Shown piece after piece: positions 34,850 to 45,358 of a DNA stretch of 64,000 bases. The stretch's first letter is position 1. Every line of letters starts with the position of its first letter. Below the pieces are notes generated by a model. It had not been told where the DNA came from. It saw nothing but the letters and a program-made list of their open reading frames with translations, and made no database searches. The stretch spans positions 1,860,001 through 1,924,000 of the forward strand of contig NZ_JAADJV010000001.1 of NCBI RefSeq assembly GCF_011684115.1, given 5' to 3'. This stretch comes from Rahnella aceris. GTDB lineage: Bacteria > Pseudomonadota > Gammaproteobacteria > Enterobacterales > Enterobacteriaceae. A program made the translations under genes and the position numbers.

Positions 34850-35755
34850 CTAATCACGCAGCCATTCCTGATTCATGGTTTCTGTATCGCCCATATATTC
34901 CAGCAACCAGGCCAGCGAGGGTGACGGATTGCTTTGATCCCACGTCAGGCAACACGGGCTGTCGGGAAACGTATTTTCCAGCGTCAGCACCTGCAACTTT
35001 TTCTGTTCTATCCACGGCGTGACGCGATGAACCGGCATCATACCCACGCATAAGCCTTCGGTCAGGCATTCCAGCGCACAGGTCCAGTCTGGCACGACCA
35101 GCCGCCGCTGGTTATCAAGCGTCCATGTATCCCGCTTAGGCAATGTCCGGGAGGTGTCTTCCAGACAGAGTGCAGGATAAGGCCGCAACTCATCATCATT
35201 CAGCGCGCCGGATAACTGAGCCAGCGGATGTTGCGGGCTGACGACGCAATGCCAGTCCATAAATCCCATGTCACGAAAACTGAAGCCCCCGCCAACCGGT
35301 ATCGCGCGTGTAGCACCGATCGCCACGTCTGCCCGCCCGTCAACCAGCGCATCCCAGACACCATTAAACACTTCTGAGTGAATAATGAGTTCGGTGTCCG
35401 CAAAATGGCGGTAGAAATCGAGCACCAGACGCCGTGTCCGTGCGGGTTTTACAATCCGGTCAACCGCCACACGTAATTCGCCGCGCCAGCCGTTCGCCAC
35501 CTGCTGACACTGCCGGCGCGTGGCTATCATTTTTTTTGTCAGAATCCGCGCTTCATCGACAAAAACCTTTCCCGCAGGCGTCAGTACCACGTCACGATGG
35601 CGACGTTCAAACAACGGCACGGCCAGCCACTGCTCAAGCTGACGGACGGTATAGCTGATAGCAGAAGGTACGCGGTGCAAATCTTGCGCTGCCGCACTAA
35701 AACTACCTGTTCTTGCCACGGCATCTACCACTTCAAGGGCGTATTCTGACCACAT
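34850..35755 (-). CDS. punR: LysR-family regulator PunR
   Basis: A 301-aa LysR-type activator (YdhB). The HTH is at about residues 16-38 (GSFSAAAQDLHRVPSAISYTV) and the effector domain follows from about 90. In E. coli PunR activates the divergent nucleoside transporter gene punC; the same divergent arrangement is seen here, with 136 bases between the two starts. Identification rests on sequence type and on conserved position between purR and punC. Confidence 0.9.
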   Translation of the reverse strand: MWSEYALEVVDAVARTGSFSAAAQDLHRVPSAISYTVRQLEQWLAVPLFERRHRDVVLTPAGKVFVDEARILTKKMIATRRQCQQVANGWRGELRVAVDRIVKPARTRRLVLDFYRHFADTELIIHSEVFNGVWDALVDGRADVAIGATRAIPVGGGFSFRDMGFMDWHCVVSPQHPLAQLSGALNDDELRPYPALCLEDTSRTLPKRDTWTLDNQRRLVVPDWTCALECLTEGLCVGMMPVHRVTPWIEQKKLQVLTLENTFPDSPCCLTWDQSNPSPSLAWLLEYMGDTETMNQEWLRD

Positions 35756-35891
35756 AATTCAGCCTTCAATATTTTTGATAGCAGAGTGCAAATATTAGCG
35801 TTTCACAAGCCTGTTATCAAAGCGTTAAACTCCGCCTCCGGTATGTAATCTGCATCACATCATCTGCAATAAATAAATTAATGAGACGATA

Positions 35892-37103
35892 ATGAAACCC
35901 TCCTTTGGATTTATGCTCTATCTCGCGGGACTGAGCATGCTGGGCTTTTTAGCCACTGATATGTATCTGCCTGCGTTCAGCGCCATGCAAACCAGTCTGA
36001 TGACCAGCCCCGGGATGATCAGCGCAAGTCTGAGCATTTTTCTCGGCGGATTTGCTCTCGGTCAGTTGTTATGGGGGCCGTTGTCAGACAGGATCGGCCG
36101 TAAACCGGTATTGCTTCTTGGTCTGACACTGTTTGCGGTCGGTTGTCTGGGCGTTATCTGGGTTGAGAATGTACGCGCCCTTCTGGCCCTGCGCTTCTTA
36201 CAGGCGATGGGCGTTTGTGCCGCCGCAGTCACCTGGCAGGCAATCGTTGTTGACCGTTTCTCTGCCGATGTGGCGAAAAAAACCTTCGCCAGCATTATGC
36301 CGTTAGTGGCTCTTTCTCCGGCACTGGCACCATTACTTGGTGCGTGGGTACTCAATCATTTTGACTGGGAAGCCATTTTTGCTCTGCTGACCGCAGTCGC
36401 CGTCGTCCTGGTGCTGACGACGCTGACTCTGCGTGAGAATAAACCGGCAAAACAAGCGAAGGCTGATAAAACAGGGTTTGCGACGTTACTGAAATCGCCT
36501 GTTTACAGCGGGAATGTCATGATTTATGCCGCCTGTTCAGCCGGATTCTTTGCGTGGTTAACGGGTTCACCGTTTATCCTGAGCGACATGGGTTATTCAC
36601 CCGGTGCCATCGGGCTGAGCTATGTCCCGCAGACTATTGCTTTCCTGCTTGGTGGTTTTGGTTGCCGTGTTGTGATCAGCAAGCTGGACGGTAATAAAAT
36701 TCTGCCATGGTTACTGGCGGGTTACGGCGTCAGTATGGTGACTTTGTTCTGTGTTGCCATGTTCACGGATGCCGGGCTGATTAGCCTGCTGATCCCTTTC
36801 TGTCTGATGGCTTTGGTGAATGGTGCAACCTACCCAATTGTTGTCGCAAATGCATTAATGCCGTTTCCTGCTAATACAGGCAAGGCGGCAGCATTGCAAA
36901 ATACGCTGCAGCTCGGGCTGTGCTTCCTTGCCAGCTTGCTGGTTTCCGCATTTATTGTGCATCCGCTCATGGCGACAGTCACGATCATGCTGTCTACACT
37001 ATTGTTGGTAGTTTTGGGCCGCTGGCTCTCTTTGCAGCATGAAAGCCCGCAAGACAATGGACAGGAATCAGAGCAGGAAGCTCAGACAAGGCATGCTAAT
37101 TAA
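35892..37103 (+). CDS. punC: MFS transporter PunC (Bcr/CflA type)
   Basis: A 403-aa inner-membrane protein with twelve hydrophobic spans of the major facilitator superfamily, Bcr/CflA branch. The motif between spans 2 and 3 reads [16 protein letters not shown]. coli PunC (YdhC) takes up purine nucleosides. The ATG at 35892 follows GAGACG. Divergent from punR; the C-terminal tail after the last span is polar and glutamine/glutamate-rich. Confidence 0.9.
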   Translation: MKPSFGFMLYLAGLSMLGFLATDMYLPAFSAMQTSLMTSPGMISASLSIFLGGFALGQLLWGPLSDRIGRKPVLLLGLTLFAVGCLGVIWVENVRALLALRFLQAMGVCAAAVTWQAIVVDRFSADVAKKTFASIMPLVALSPALAPLLGAWVLNHFDWEAIFALLTAVAVVLVLTTLTLRENKPAKQAKADKTGFATLLKSPVYSGNVMIYAACSAGFFAWLTGSPFILSDMGYSPGAIGLSYVPQTIAFLLGGFGCRVVISKLDGNKILPWLLAGYGVSMVTLFCVAMFTDAGLISLLIPFCLMALVNGATYPIVVANALMPFPANTGKAAALQNTLQLGLCFLASLLVSAFIVHPLMATVTIMLSTLLLVVLGRWLSLQHESPQDNGQESEQEAQTRHAN

Positions 37104-37165
37104 TAGTGATAATACCCTGATGTAACAGTCACTTAACGGGCATTTTCATTCATCACGATTAACTA

Positions 37166-37194
37166 TTGAGAATGCCTGCCAGCGAGCCTATACT
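37166..37194 (+). promoter_or_regulatory. Sigma-70 promoter of cfa with long leader
   Basis: TTGAGA (37166-37171) and TATACT (37189-37194) are 17 bases apart, an excellent promoter. Transcription from about 37201 would give a leader near 260 bases before the cfa start. E. coli cfa has a long leader from its distal promoter that is a target of small RNAs such as RydC; whether this is so here is inference. No gene lies in the 360-base gap 37104-37463. Confidence 0.65.
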
Positions 37195-37463
37195 CAACAA
37201 AACCAAATAAAATAGCACTTTTACAAAACTTTTATCACATACTTAAGCCAGACGCGCGGACAGTGTCACACTTATTTTTTTGTACTTTTTCAAGGATGAT
37301 TTTCCTGCACGTCTTACGGCGCGCAGGCGTTCTTCTTAATTTCCTCTGTTGGTGTCGAATATCGGGCGAGGCGCTAGTCGTCTGTTCTCATAAAGACCTG
37401 CAAAAATAGCCTTTGCTTTTCCCGGCAGGTTAATAAGTCAGAAGAGAAAGTGATGGAGAAGCT

Positions 37464-38615
37464 ATGAGTTCATCGTGTATAGAAGATCAAAGCATTCAGG
37501 ACAATCAGTGGTACCGGATCGCCAGTGAAATGCTGGCGATGGCAGATATTCAGGTAAACGGTAATCGTCCTTTCGACCTTAAAGTAAAAAACACTGACTT
37601 CTTTAAGCGTGTTTTACAGGAAGGTTCTCTGGGCCTCGGTGAAAGTTATATGGACGGTTGGTGGGAATGCGACCGTCTGGATATCTTTTTCCAGCGCGTT
37701 ATTCGTGCCGGTTTGGAAAGTAAACTCCCCCACCATTTTAAAGATACTTTACGTGTCGCCGCAGCACGCCTGACCAATCTGCAATCCCGCAAACGGGCGT
37801 GGATTGTTGGCAAAGAGCATTATGATCTGGGGAATGATTTATTTACTCTGATGCTCGACCCGTACATGCAATATTCCTGCGGCTACTGGAAAGAGGCCAC
37901 TACGCTTGAAGAAGCACAGGAAGCAAAACTCAAAATGATCTGTGACAAGCTGCAATTAAAACCGGGACAGCGCTTGCTGGATATCGGTTGCGGCTGGGGT
38001 GGATTATCAGAGTTTGCGGCAAGAAATTATGGCGTGAGCGTTGTGGGTGTCACGATTTCTGCTGAACAACAAAAACTGGCTCAAAAACGCTGTGAAGGGC
38101 TGGATGTCACAATCCTGCTGCAGGATTACCGTGACCTTAATGATCAGTTTGACCGCATTGTTTCTGTCGGAATGTTTGAGCATGTGGGTCCGAAAAATTA
38201 TCAGACCTATTTTAATGTCGCCAAACGCAATATCAAACCTGACGGCATTTTCCTGCTGCACACCATCGGTTCTAATAAAACAGACCTTAATGTCGATCCG
38301 TGGATTGATAAATACATCTTCCCCAACGGTTGCCTGCCGTCGGTTCAACAAATTGCACAAACCAGTGAGTCATTATTTGTAATGGAAGACTGGCACAATA
38401 TCGGCGCTGATTATGACCGCACGCTGATGGCGTGGAATGAACGCTTCCAGAAACACTGGCCGGAACTGGCGGAAAAATACGGTGAACGTTTCCACCGCAT
38501 GTTCACCTACTACCTGAATGCCTGCGCCGGTGCTTTCCGCGCCCGGGACATTCAGTTGTGGCAAGTCGTCTTTAGCCCGCAAGGCGTTGATGGCGGAATG
38601 CGCGTACCACGCTGA
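37464..38615 (+). CDS. cfa: Cyclopropane-fatty-acid synthase
   Basis: A 383-aa SAM-dependent enzyme that adds a methylene bridge across double bonds of membrane phospholipid acyl chains, mainly on entry to stationary phase. The SAM site is DIGCGWGGLSEFAA (about residue 175), with the family segments YSCGYW and FEHVGPKNY. Length is one residue more than E. coli Cfa. A GGAG site precedes the ATG. Confidence 0.97.
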   Translation: MSSSCIEDQSIQDNQWYRIASEMLAMADIQVNGNRPFDLKVKNTDFFKRVLQEGSLGLGESYMDGWWECDRLDIFFQRVIRAGLESKLPHHFKDTLRVAAARLTNLQSRKRAWIVGKEHYDLGNDLFTLMLDPYMQYSCGYWKEATTLEEAQEAKLKMICDKLQLKPGQRLLDIGCGWGGLSEFAARNYGVSVVGVTISAEQQKLAQKRCEGLDVTILLQDYRDLNDQFDRIVSVGMFEHVGPKNYQTYFNVAKRNIKPDGIFLLHTIGSNKTDLNVDPWIDKYIFPNGCLPSVQQIAQTSESLFVMEDWHNIGADYDRTLMAWNERFQKHWPELAEKYGERFHRMFTYYLNACAGAFRARDIQLWQVVFSPQGVDGGMRVPR

Positions 38616-38636
38616 TGGTTGTATGCGTTAGCTAAT

Positions 38637-38668
38637 AAAAAACCGGACACTGAATGTCCGGTTTTTTT
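38637..38668. terminator. Bidirectional terminator between cfa and ribE
   Basis: AACCGGACA (38641-38649) pairs with TGTCCGGTT (38655-38663), with an A-run left and T-run right. Confidence 0.92.
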
Positions 38669-38693
38669 ATGTCAATAAAGGGTCTGAGATAAC

Positions 38694-39347
38694 TTATTCG
38701 GCTTTATCGATCATCGCCTGTGCCGTAGCGATCGCCGCTTCACGACTGGCTAATACGCGTTCGACCGTATCGACAATCGCCTGAGTTTGCGGATCGATTT
38801 CGATATTAATTTTGTCGCCCAGACGTTTCGTGCCCAGCGTTGTGCGTTGCAAGGTTTCCGGAATTAAATGTACACAGAAACGGGTGCGGGTCACTTCACC
38901 GATGGTGAGACTAATACCGTCGATCCCGATATAACCTTTATGTAATACATATTTCATCAAATCTTCATGCGGCATACGGAACCAGATCTGACGGTTATTT
39001 TCTGACGTCAGGATTTTTGCCACTTCCGCCGTACAAATAATATGACCAGACATTAAATGTCCGCCAATTTCATCATTAAAACGCGCTGCACGTTCCAGAT
39101 TAACTGAGTCGCCCTCTTTCAGTTCGCCCAGATTTGTCAGGCGCAGGGTTTCTTTCATCAGATCAAAACTCACCAGGTCACCGTTCACTTCAGTCACCGT
39201 CAGGCAGCAACCGTTGTGTGATACCGATGCGCCGAGTTGCAGGTTATCCAGCATATCTTCAGGTAAACGAACAACATGGGTACGGAAATTGGGTTTCTCG
39301 TCGATCGATACGACCGTGCCGGTTCCCTGTACAATTCCGGTAAACAT
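38694..39347 (-). CDS. ribE: Riboflavin synthase, alpha subunit
   Basis: A 217-aa enzyme (called ribC in E. coli) that makes riboflavin from two molecules of dimethylribityl-lumazine. Two similar lumazine-binding repeats (about 1-96 and 97-205) are visible, each with the marks of the family: [10 protein letters not shown] and SHNGCCLTV in the first, GHLMSGHI and [15 protein letters not shown] in the second. A GAGGAAAAGG site precedes the ATG. It is divergent from mdtK, with 254 gene-free bases between the two starts. Confidence 0.96.
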   Translation of the reverse strand: MFTGIVQGTGTVVSIDEKPNFRTHVVRLPEDMLDNLQLGASVSHNGCCLTVTEVNGDLVSFDLMKETLRLTNLGELKEGDSVNLERAARFNDEIGGHLMSGHIICTAEVAKILTSENNRQIWFRMPHEDLMKYVLHKGYIGIDGISLTIGEVTRTRFCVHLIPETLQRTTLGTKRLGDKINIEIDPQTQAIVDTVERVLASREAAIATAQAMIDKAE

Positions 39348-39601
39348 AGCCTTTTCCTCAATGTTTGAATCTGTTGTATTAAAACGTCACTCCGTTCAGT
39401 TTGCCGCAGAATTAATTGAAAGCCAAATCTCTGCAAGAAGAAATAGCACCGTCTGCTTCAATTCCATTATTTAACCAGCTATTAACAGCTTTGTTTGCTT
39501 AAAAATACCGACAATGTACAATCTTCGGACTATTTCTCTCTGTTTAATGCCATCTGTTGTGGCGTTTTTTATTCAATATAATCAAGAAAAAAGGTGTATC
39601 T

Positions 39602-40975
39602 GTGCAGAAGTACCTTGCAGAAGCGCGGGTTTTGTTAGCGCTTGCCATCCCGGTCATCCTTGCGCAAATAGCCCAGACATCCATGGGCGTTGTGGACACA
39701 ATAATGGCGGGGTCGGTCAGTGCCACGGACATGGCTGCCGTCGCTGTCGGCACCTCAATCTGGTTGCCGGCGATTTTATTCGGACACGGTTTACTCTTGT
39801 CACTGACACCAACCATCGCGCATTTAAATGGAGCCGGGCGTCGCGATAAAATTGGTCATCAGGTTCAGCAAGGATTCTGGCTGGCGTCGGGGGTTTCGGT
39901 GCTGATCATCGCGGTGCTGTCACAGTGCGACCATATTCTTAGCCTGATGCATAATATTGATCCCGAACTGAAAGCAAAAGCCGTCGGCTATCTGCATGCC
40001 ATTATGTGGGGCGCTCCGGGCTATTTATTCTTCCAGGTGCTGCGTGACCAATGTGAAGGTTTGTCAAAAACCAAGCCAGGCATGGTGTTCGGCTTTATCG
40101 GTCTGCTGGTGAACATTCCCGTGAATTACATTTTTATTTACGGCAAGTTCGGTGCGCCCGCGCTCGGTGGCGTCGGCTGTGGTGTCGCCACGGGGACCGT
40201 ATATTGGGTCATGTTCTTCATCATGCGGATTTACGTACGTCGCAATCGTGCCCTGCGCGATACTCAGCCGCATTCGCGGTTTGCGAAACCCGACTGGCCG
40301 ACATTGCGCCGTCTGATCCAGCTCGGTATGCCAATCGCACTGGCATTATTTTTCGAAGTGACACTGTTTGCGATCGTTGCCCTGCTCGTCTCCCCACTTG
40401 GGATCGTGGCTGTCGCCAGTCACCAGATTGCGCTCAACGTCGGTTCCCTGATGTTCGTCATTCCGCTGTCTTTAGGTGTCGCCGCCACGATTCGAGTGGG
40501 TTCGCGGCTGGGGGAATCGTCGGTTGAAGGCGCGAAGATTGCGGCTTATACCAGTATAGGAACGGGAATTATGATGGCCTGTTGCACCAGTCTGACGGCC
40601 ATCATTTTCCGCGAGCACATTGCCTCCCTTTATAATGACAGCCCGGAAGTCGTCACTCTGGCTTCCCATCTTCTGATCTTTGCTGCGCTGTTTCAGATTT
40701 CAGATGCGATTCAGGTTATCGGTAGCGGCATTTTGCGGGGCTATAAAGACACACGTTCCATCTTCTATATTACGTTTGTCGCTTACTGGGTGCTGGGCCT
40801 GCCGGTAGGGTACGCTCTCGGACTGACCGATATTCTGGTTCCGCAGATGGGCCCCAGCGGTTTCTGGTGCGGATTTATTCTGGGGCTGACCTTCGCAGCG
40901 CTGATGATGACATTGCGGATGCGCTGGTTACAGAAGCAACCGTCTTACACCATTTTGCAAAAAGCGGGCCGTTAA
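39602..40975 (+). CDS. mdtK: MATE-family multidrug efflux protein MdtK
   Basis: A 457-aa inner-membrane protein with twelve spans, the MATE antiporter fold, exporting drugs and small molecules against Na+ or H+. The sequence follows E. coli MdtK (NorE) from the start [20 protein letters not shown] and has the same length if translation begins at the GTG at 39602; an ATG 15 codons upstream (39557) lacks a good ribosome site. Conserved [17 protein letters not shown] is near residue 375. Divergent from ribE. Confidence 0.95.
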   Translation: MQKYLAEARVLLALAIPVILAQIAQTSMGVVDTIMAGSVSATDMAAVAVGTSIWLPAILFGHGLLLSLTPTIAHLNGAGRRDKIGHQVQQGFWLASGVSVLIIAVLSQCDHILSLMHNIDPELKAKAVGYLHAIMWGAPGYLFFQVLRDQCEGLSKTKPGMVFGFIGLLVNIPVNYIFIYGKFGAPALGGVGCGVATGTVYWVMFFIMRIYVRRNRALRDTQPHSRFAKPDWPTLRRLIQLGMPIALALFFEVTLFAIVALLVSPLGIVAVASHQIALNVGSLMFVIPLSLGVAATIRVGSRLGESSVEGAKIAAYTSIGTGIMMACCTSLTAIIFREHIASLYNDSPEVVTLASHLLIFAALFQISDAIQVIGSGILRGYKDTRSIFYITFVAYWVLGLPVGYALGLTDILVPQMGPSGFWCGFILGLTFAALMMTLRMRWLQKQPSYTILQKAGR

Positions 40976-40988
40976 TCCCCCCGGCTTC

Positions 40989-41029
40989 ATCCGCGTGCTG
41001 TGAATATCTGTTCCGGCGCGCGGATTTTT
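40989..41029 (+). terminator. Terminator after mdtK
   Basis: ATCCGCG (40989-40995) pairs with CGCGGAT (41019-41025), followed by T. The loop is large (23 bases), with a further GC pairing possible inside it. Confidence 0.65.
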
Positions 41030-41196
41030 CAGCTATTGCGCTGGCTTTTATGTCTAAAAAAACAACGCAATGCACATAAGCTCGGCAGTCACGCACAATA
41101 TGACAGGAAAATGTCTTTTTTCCCTTGCCAGTATTCAGAGAGGTCGTTAATATTCGTCCCCGTCGCCAACACTGGCTGATGAAAAAGAAAAACGAT

Positions 41197-41273
41197 GCGT
41201 CCGTAGCTCAGTTGGTTAGAGCACCACCTTGACATGGTGGGGGTCGGTGGTTCGAGTCCACTCGGACGCACCA
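41197..41273 (+). tRNA. valV: tRNA-Val (GAC)
   Basis: A 77-base tRNA gene with encoded CCA: acceptor arms GCGTCCG and CGGACGC, D-arm GCTCAGTTGGTTAGAGC, anticodon stem-loop CCACCTTGACATGGTGG with GAC, and T-arm GTCGGTGGTTCGAGTCCACT. It reads GUC and GUU codons. It is identical to the copy 29 bases downstream; the pair corresponds to E. coli valV and valW, which occupy the same place between mdtK and pykF. Confidence 0.98.
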
Positions 41274-41302
41274 TCTTTCTTAGCAGTACCGTTGCATATT
41301 GT

Positions 41303-41379
41303 GCGTCCGTAGCTCAGTTGGTTAGAGCACCACCTTGACATGGTGGGGGTCGGTGGTTCGAGTCCACTCGGACGCACCA
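41303..41379 (+). tRNA. valW: tRNA-Val (GAC), second identical copy
   Basis: Same 77-base sequence as 41197-41273, with CCA encoded and anticodon GAC; the 29-base spacer shows no promoter or terminator, so both are probably cut from one transcript. Confidence 0.98.
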
Positions 41380-41661
41380 AAGCAACTTCCTGAACTCTCC
41401 CTTGTGCATCAAACTCCCTGGAACGACCTGAACCTCTCTGTTGGCTTTTATTTTCCCTGATAAATTTACGTTAAGTCATCCGTTTGTATTTTTTAAGATT
41501 ATTTCCCGTATGTATCATTTTTGACACTTGCGTGAACAAACCGTTATCACTTCTGCTTTCACCCCTGCCCGCATTGGATAATTTCAAAACAACGTTCCGA
41601 AATCTGCCCTAAGCTTGCGCCGCATCACGTTTTTTATTTGGTTTCCCAACCTGTTCCCCTC

Positions 41662-41699
41662 TATAATACGCATCGTCTCTTCGATTGAATGGTTTCAGC
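41662..41699 (+). promoter_or_regulatory. pykF promoter with Cra (FruR) operator
   Basis: TATAAT (41662-41667) is a perfect -10. ATTGAATGGTTTCAGC (41684-41699) matches the Cra palindrome (GCTGAAnCGnTTCAGC) well and sits just after the expected start of transcription, the position expected for repression of pykF as in E. coli. The leader would be about 250 bases; the rest of the gap 41380-41926 shows no gene. Confidence 0.72.
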
Positions 41700-41926
41700 C
41701 CCTTGATCTGTCGATATCGCACTTACAAAAGCATCACCACTCCAGTAGCGATGATAAATCGCACAAATCGCTATGCTTTGGCTGAACTTACTACACCATT
41801 CCTTTCACAGTCTTCTACGCTTAGTAATGATTTGCTTCAATCAGGCACCACCTCAATTCCGCGCGGGCAGCGATGCTGTCAGGCAAACACTTTTCCTATC
41901 CATCACAACTTGTAGATAAAATCGTC

Positions 41927-43339
41927 ATGAAAAAGACCAAAATTGTTTGTACCATCGGACCGAAAACTGAATCCGAAGAAATGCTGACCAAGCTGCTTGA
42001 TGCAGGCATGAACGTTATGCGTCTGAACTTCTCTCACGGTGATTATGAAGAGCACGGTCAGCGCATTCAAAATATCCGCAACGTGATGGCGAAGACCGGT
42101 CACAAAGCGGCAATTCTGCTGGACACCAAAGGTCCTGAAATCCGCACCATGAAACTGGAAGGCGGCAAAGACGCTTCTCTGGTTGCGGGTCAGACTTACA
42201 CTTTCACCACGGATCAAAGCGTTATCGGTAACACCGAACGTGTTGCGGTTACCTATCAGGGTTTTGCTGCTGACTTGAAAATCGGCAACACCATTCTGGT
42301 CGATGACGGCCTGATTGGTATGGAAGTGACCAACGTCACCGAAACCGACGTGACCTGTAAAGTGCTGAACAACGGCGACCTGGGCGAAAACAAAGGCGTT
42401 AACCTGCCAGGTGTTTCTATCGCACTGCCAGCGCTGGCTGAAAAAGACAAACGTGACCTGATCTTCGGTTGCGAGCAAGGCGTTGACTTCGTCGCGGCTT
42501 CTTTCATCCGTAAACGTTCTGACGTTCTGGAAATCCGTGAACACCTGAAAGCACACGGTGGCGAACACATCCAGATCATCTCCAAAATCGAAAACCAGGA
42601 AGGCCTGAATAACTTCGACGAAATCCTCGAAGCGTCAGACGGCATCATGGTTGCCCGTGGTGACCTGGGTGTTGAAATTCCGGTTGAAGAAGTTATCTTC
42701 GCGCAGAAGATGATGATTGAGAAATGTAACCGTGCACGCAAAGTGGTTATTACCGCTACGCAAATGCTCGATTCCATGATCAAAAACCCACGCCCTACCC
42801 GTGCAGAAGCTGGCGACGTAGCTAACGCCATCATCGACGGTACCGACGCAGTGATGCTGTCTGGCGAAAGTGCGAAAGGTAAATACCCGCTGGAAGCTGT
42901 AACTATCATGGCTACCATCTGTGACCGTACTGACCGCGTAATGCAAAGCCGCATTGATGGCCAGAACGAAAACCGCAAGCTGCGTATCACAGAAGCGGTT
43001 TGCCGTGGTGCTGTTGAAACTGCAGAGAAACTGGACGCGCCACTGATCGTCGTTGCCACCAGCGGCGGTAAATCAGCAAAAGCCGTGCGTAAATACTTCC
43101 CGCATGCGACTATCCTTGCCCTGACCACTAATGAAATCACCGCACGTCAGTTGATCCTGACCAAAGGTGTGGTGACTCAACTGGTGAAAGAGATTGCTTC
43201 TACTGACGACTTCTACCGTATCGGTAAAGAAGCGGCGATTGAAAGCGGTCTGGCACAGAAAGGTGATATCGTAGTGATGGTTTCTGGCGCACTGGTACAG
43301 AGCGGTACAACCAATACTTCATCGGTGCATGTTGTTTAA
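41927..43339 (+). CDS. pykF: Pyruvate kinase I
   Basis: A 470-aa glycolytic enzyme that turns PEP and ADP into pyruvate and ATP; the type I form is activated by fructose 1,6-bisphosphate. Marks: [16 protein letters not shown] at the start, [28 protein letters not shown] with the catalytic lysine, and [12 protein letters not shown]. Length equals E. coli PykF. A longer frame begins at 41873 but the family start is 41927. It opposes ppsA, also in this window, and both carry Cra boxes. Confidence 0.97.
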   Translation: MKKTKIVCTIGPKTESEEMLTKLLDAGMNVMRLNFSHGDYEEHGQRIQNIRNVMAKTGHKAAILLDTKGPEIRTMKLEGGKDASLVAGQTYTFTTDQSVIGNTERVAVTYQGFAADLKIGNTILVDDGLIGMEVTNVTETDVTCKVLNNGDLGENKGVNLPGVSIALPALAEKDKRDLIFGCEQGVDFVAASFIRKRSDVLEIREHLKAHGGEHIQIISKIENQEGLNNFDEILEASDGIMVARGDLGVEIPVEEVIFAQKMMIEKCNRARKVVITATQMLDSMIKNPRPTRAEAGDVANAIIDGTDAVMLSGESAKGKYPLEAVTIMATICDRTDRVMQSRIDGQNENRKLRITEAVCRGAVETAEKLDAPLIVVATSGGKSAKAVRKYFPHATILALTTNEITARQLILTKGVVTQLVKEIASTDDFYRIGKEAAIESGLAQKGDIVVMVSGALVQSGTTNTSSVHVV

Positions 43340-43366
43340 TTAAAAACGTGACCAAGAGCATTAATG

Positions 43367-43395
43367 AACGCCGCGAAATGTGGCGTTTATTTATT
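43367..43395 (+). terminator. Terminator after pykF
   Basis: AACGCC (43367-43372) pairs with GGCGTT (43382-43387), followed by TATTTATT. A short stem, so of moderate strength. Confidence 0.6.
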
Positions 43396-43559
43396 CAAAA
43401 AGTATCTTCTTTCATAAAAAGTGCTAAATGCAGTAGCTGCAAAATTGGGATAAGTCCCATGGAATACGGCTGTTTTCGCTGCAATTTTTAACTTTTTCGT
43501 AAAAAAAGATGTTTCTTTGAGCGAACGATCAAAATATAGCGTCTACCGGCAAAAAATTA

Positions 43560-43588
43560 TTCTCATTAGAAAATAGTTTGTGTAATAC
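43560..43588 (+). promoter_or_regulatory. lpp promoter
   Basis: TTCTCA (43560-43565) and TAATAC (43583-43588) are 17 bases apart. The stretch from TGTGTAATACTTGTAACGCT through the AGAGGG ribosome site is nearly identical to the well-known E. coli lpp promoter and leader, and the upstream 50 bases are very AT-rich, as expected for an UP element. Confidence 0.8.
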
Positions 43589-43611
43589 TTGTAACGCTAC
43601 ATGGAGATTAA

Positions 43612-43869
<258 letters not shown>

Positions 43870-43887
43870 TATTTACTTCTCTAGTTC

Positions 43888-43917
43888 AATGGCGCACTCA
43901 GTGCGCCATTTTTTTTA
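43888..43917 (+). terminator. Rho-independent terminator after lpp
   Basis: AATGGCGCACT (43888-43898) pairs with AGTGCGCCATT (43900-43910) around one base, followed by a T-run. Confidence 0.93.
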
Positions 43918-44023
43918 CCTGCAATTTCATTATGTTTTTTTTCTCCCTCGCATTCAGGTCTTTGAATCATCACTAAATCCCCCATTTAAAACGCCCTCAA
44001 TCACTCACGTGAATGTCAGACAT

Positions 44024-44046
44024 AAAAAAGGGACCATGATGGCCCC
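44024..44046 (-). terminator. Rho-independent terminator after ldtE
   Basis: On the minus strand GGGGCCAT (44046-44039) pairs with ATGGTCCC (44037-44030) through one G-T pair, followed by six T. Confidence 0.8.
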
Positions 44047-44083
44047 TGAAGTTTAAATCGTTTCTGATGTGTTTCTGCGACGT

Positions 44084-45097
44084 TTACTGCGTACTGGCTG
44101 TATTGACTGCCGGTTCGCCCGAAGTCGCTGTTTGCGGCTGATTGATAGCCGGTGGTGTATCCCCCGCTTTATCGCCAACGCTGACAACAACCGGCATACC
44201 CGCACGACGTTTAATCGCTTCTTTTACCATCTCAGCGTTAGTCTCATCATGCTTAATAAATTTCTTCATTGCTGCAGTCAGAGGAATTGGTTTGGTTTGC
44301 GGGTCATCTTTCTCCGTGTGGGACAACGGCTGATGCACCTCGATATAGCGTTTACCGTCCGGTTCGATATCAAACTTGATTGGCTGATTCACGATTTGTA
44401 CGCGTGTCCCTTTAGGCACCGAGTTAAACAGCGCTTCGATATCGTCAGGACGCAGACGGATACAACCGGAACTCACGCGCATACCAATGCCGAAGTTCGC
44501 ATTGGTGCCGTGGATCAGATACTGTCCTGTTCCTGCAGACAGACGCATCGCAAACAAGCCCATCGGATTATCCGGCCCGGCTGGGACCATGCCCGGCAAT
44601 GTGATCCCCTCTTTCAGATAGGCTTTACGGATATTGGCAGTGGGCGTCCAGGTAGGATTGGGGATCTTCTGGCTGACTGATGTCACCATCTCCGGTGTGT
44701 TACGCCCTAACTGGCCGATACCAATCGGATAGACAATGACTTTGTCCTCGCCTTTCGGATAGTAGTAAAGACGCATTTCAGCCAGATTGACTACGATACC
44801 TTCACGTTTGGTATCCGGTAACAGCATCTGCGAAGGAATGGTCAGCACAGTTCCGGCTTTTGGCAAATAAGGGTCAGTTCCCGGATTCGCTTCCAGCATC
44901 GCAATCAGGCCAATCTGGTATTTGGCTGCCACGTCTTCCAGCGGCTTACCGTCGTTGGGCACAACATACGTTGTATTTTCGCCAATCAGGCGGCTATTAT
45001 CCGGCGGCAAAGGGTATTCTGCTGCACTTGCGGTCATGGAATGCGTTGCCATTATTGTGCCAACTAACATTGCCAGAAGGGGTAATGCGCGTCTCAT
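44084..45097 (-). CDS. ldtE: L,D-transpeptidase LdtE (YnhG)
   Basis: A 337-aa periplasmic enzyme. Signal peptide (about 1-26, ending ASA), a LysM domain (about 42-90, TYVVPNDGKPLEDVAAKYQI), and the YkuD catalytic domain (about 98-235) with His196 in IHGTN and the nucleophile Cys212 in SSGCIRLRPDD. LdtE forms 3-3 cross-links in peptidoglycan. The C-terminal tail after about residue 300 is proline- and threonine-rich and low in complexity. It lies next to lpp, the target of related transpeptidases, in the same order as in E. coli. Confidence 0.95.
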   Translation of the reverse strand: MRRALPLLAMLVGTIMATHSMTASAAEYPLPPDNSRLIGENTTYVVPNDGKPLEDVAAKYQIGLIAMLEANPGTDPYLPKAGTVLTIPSQMLLPDTKREGIVVNLAEMRLYYYPKGEDKVIVYPIGIGQLGRNTPEMVTSVSQKIPNPTWTPTANIRKAYLKEGITLPGMVPAGPDNPMGLFAMRLSAGTGQYLIHGTNANFGIGMRVSSGCIRLRPDDIEALFNSVPKGTRVQIVNQPIKFDIEPDGKRYIEVHQPLSHTEKDDPQTKPIPLTAAMKKFIKHDETNAEMVKEAIKRRAGMPVVVSVGDKAGDTPPAINQPQTATSGEPAVNTASTQ

Positions 45098-45299
45098 ACT
45101 CAGTCCTTTTTCGGCCTGCGCTCAGCGAATCTGAGGCAAGACAATTATCTTGTCCGGTAATATTAGCAGCACAGAATTTCATGGCAATCAAACCACTGTA
45201 AATCAGAAAGTTACCTTACAGAAGTCAGAATAAAAAGCAGGAGGATAGTGGGTTGAAAAATCAGGAGTAAAAGGAGATATGTGCAGAGAAAGAAGTCAT

Positions 45300-45341
45300 C
45301 TGCCTTGCTCATTAGCAGATAATTCCTAATGAGCAAGGCAG
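45300..45341. repeat. Perfect 16-base inverted repeat beyond sufE
   Basis: CTGCCTTGCTCATTAG (45300-45315) faces CTAATGAGCAAGGCAG (45326-45341) around a 10-base loop. It begins 18 bases after the sufE stop on the minus strand. Its position fits the end of the suf operon, but there is no T-run on either side, so it is not a textbook terminator. The 261-base gap 45098-45358 holds no gene. Confidence 0.7.
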
Positions 45342-45358
45342 TACAGCAGCTAGCGGTA

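Noticed and set aside
41197..41379. Direct repeat that could be a short CRISPR-like or attachment-site array
   Set aside because: The two 77-base repeats are complete identical tRNA-Val genes; no integrase or further repeats are present. No CRISPR array was seen anywhere in the window.
42256..43140. 294-codon open frame on the minus strand
   Set aside because: Antisense to pykF, a gene with strong codon bias that commonly leaves the opposite strand open.
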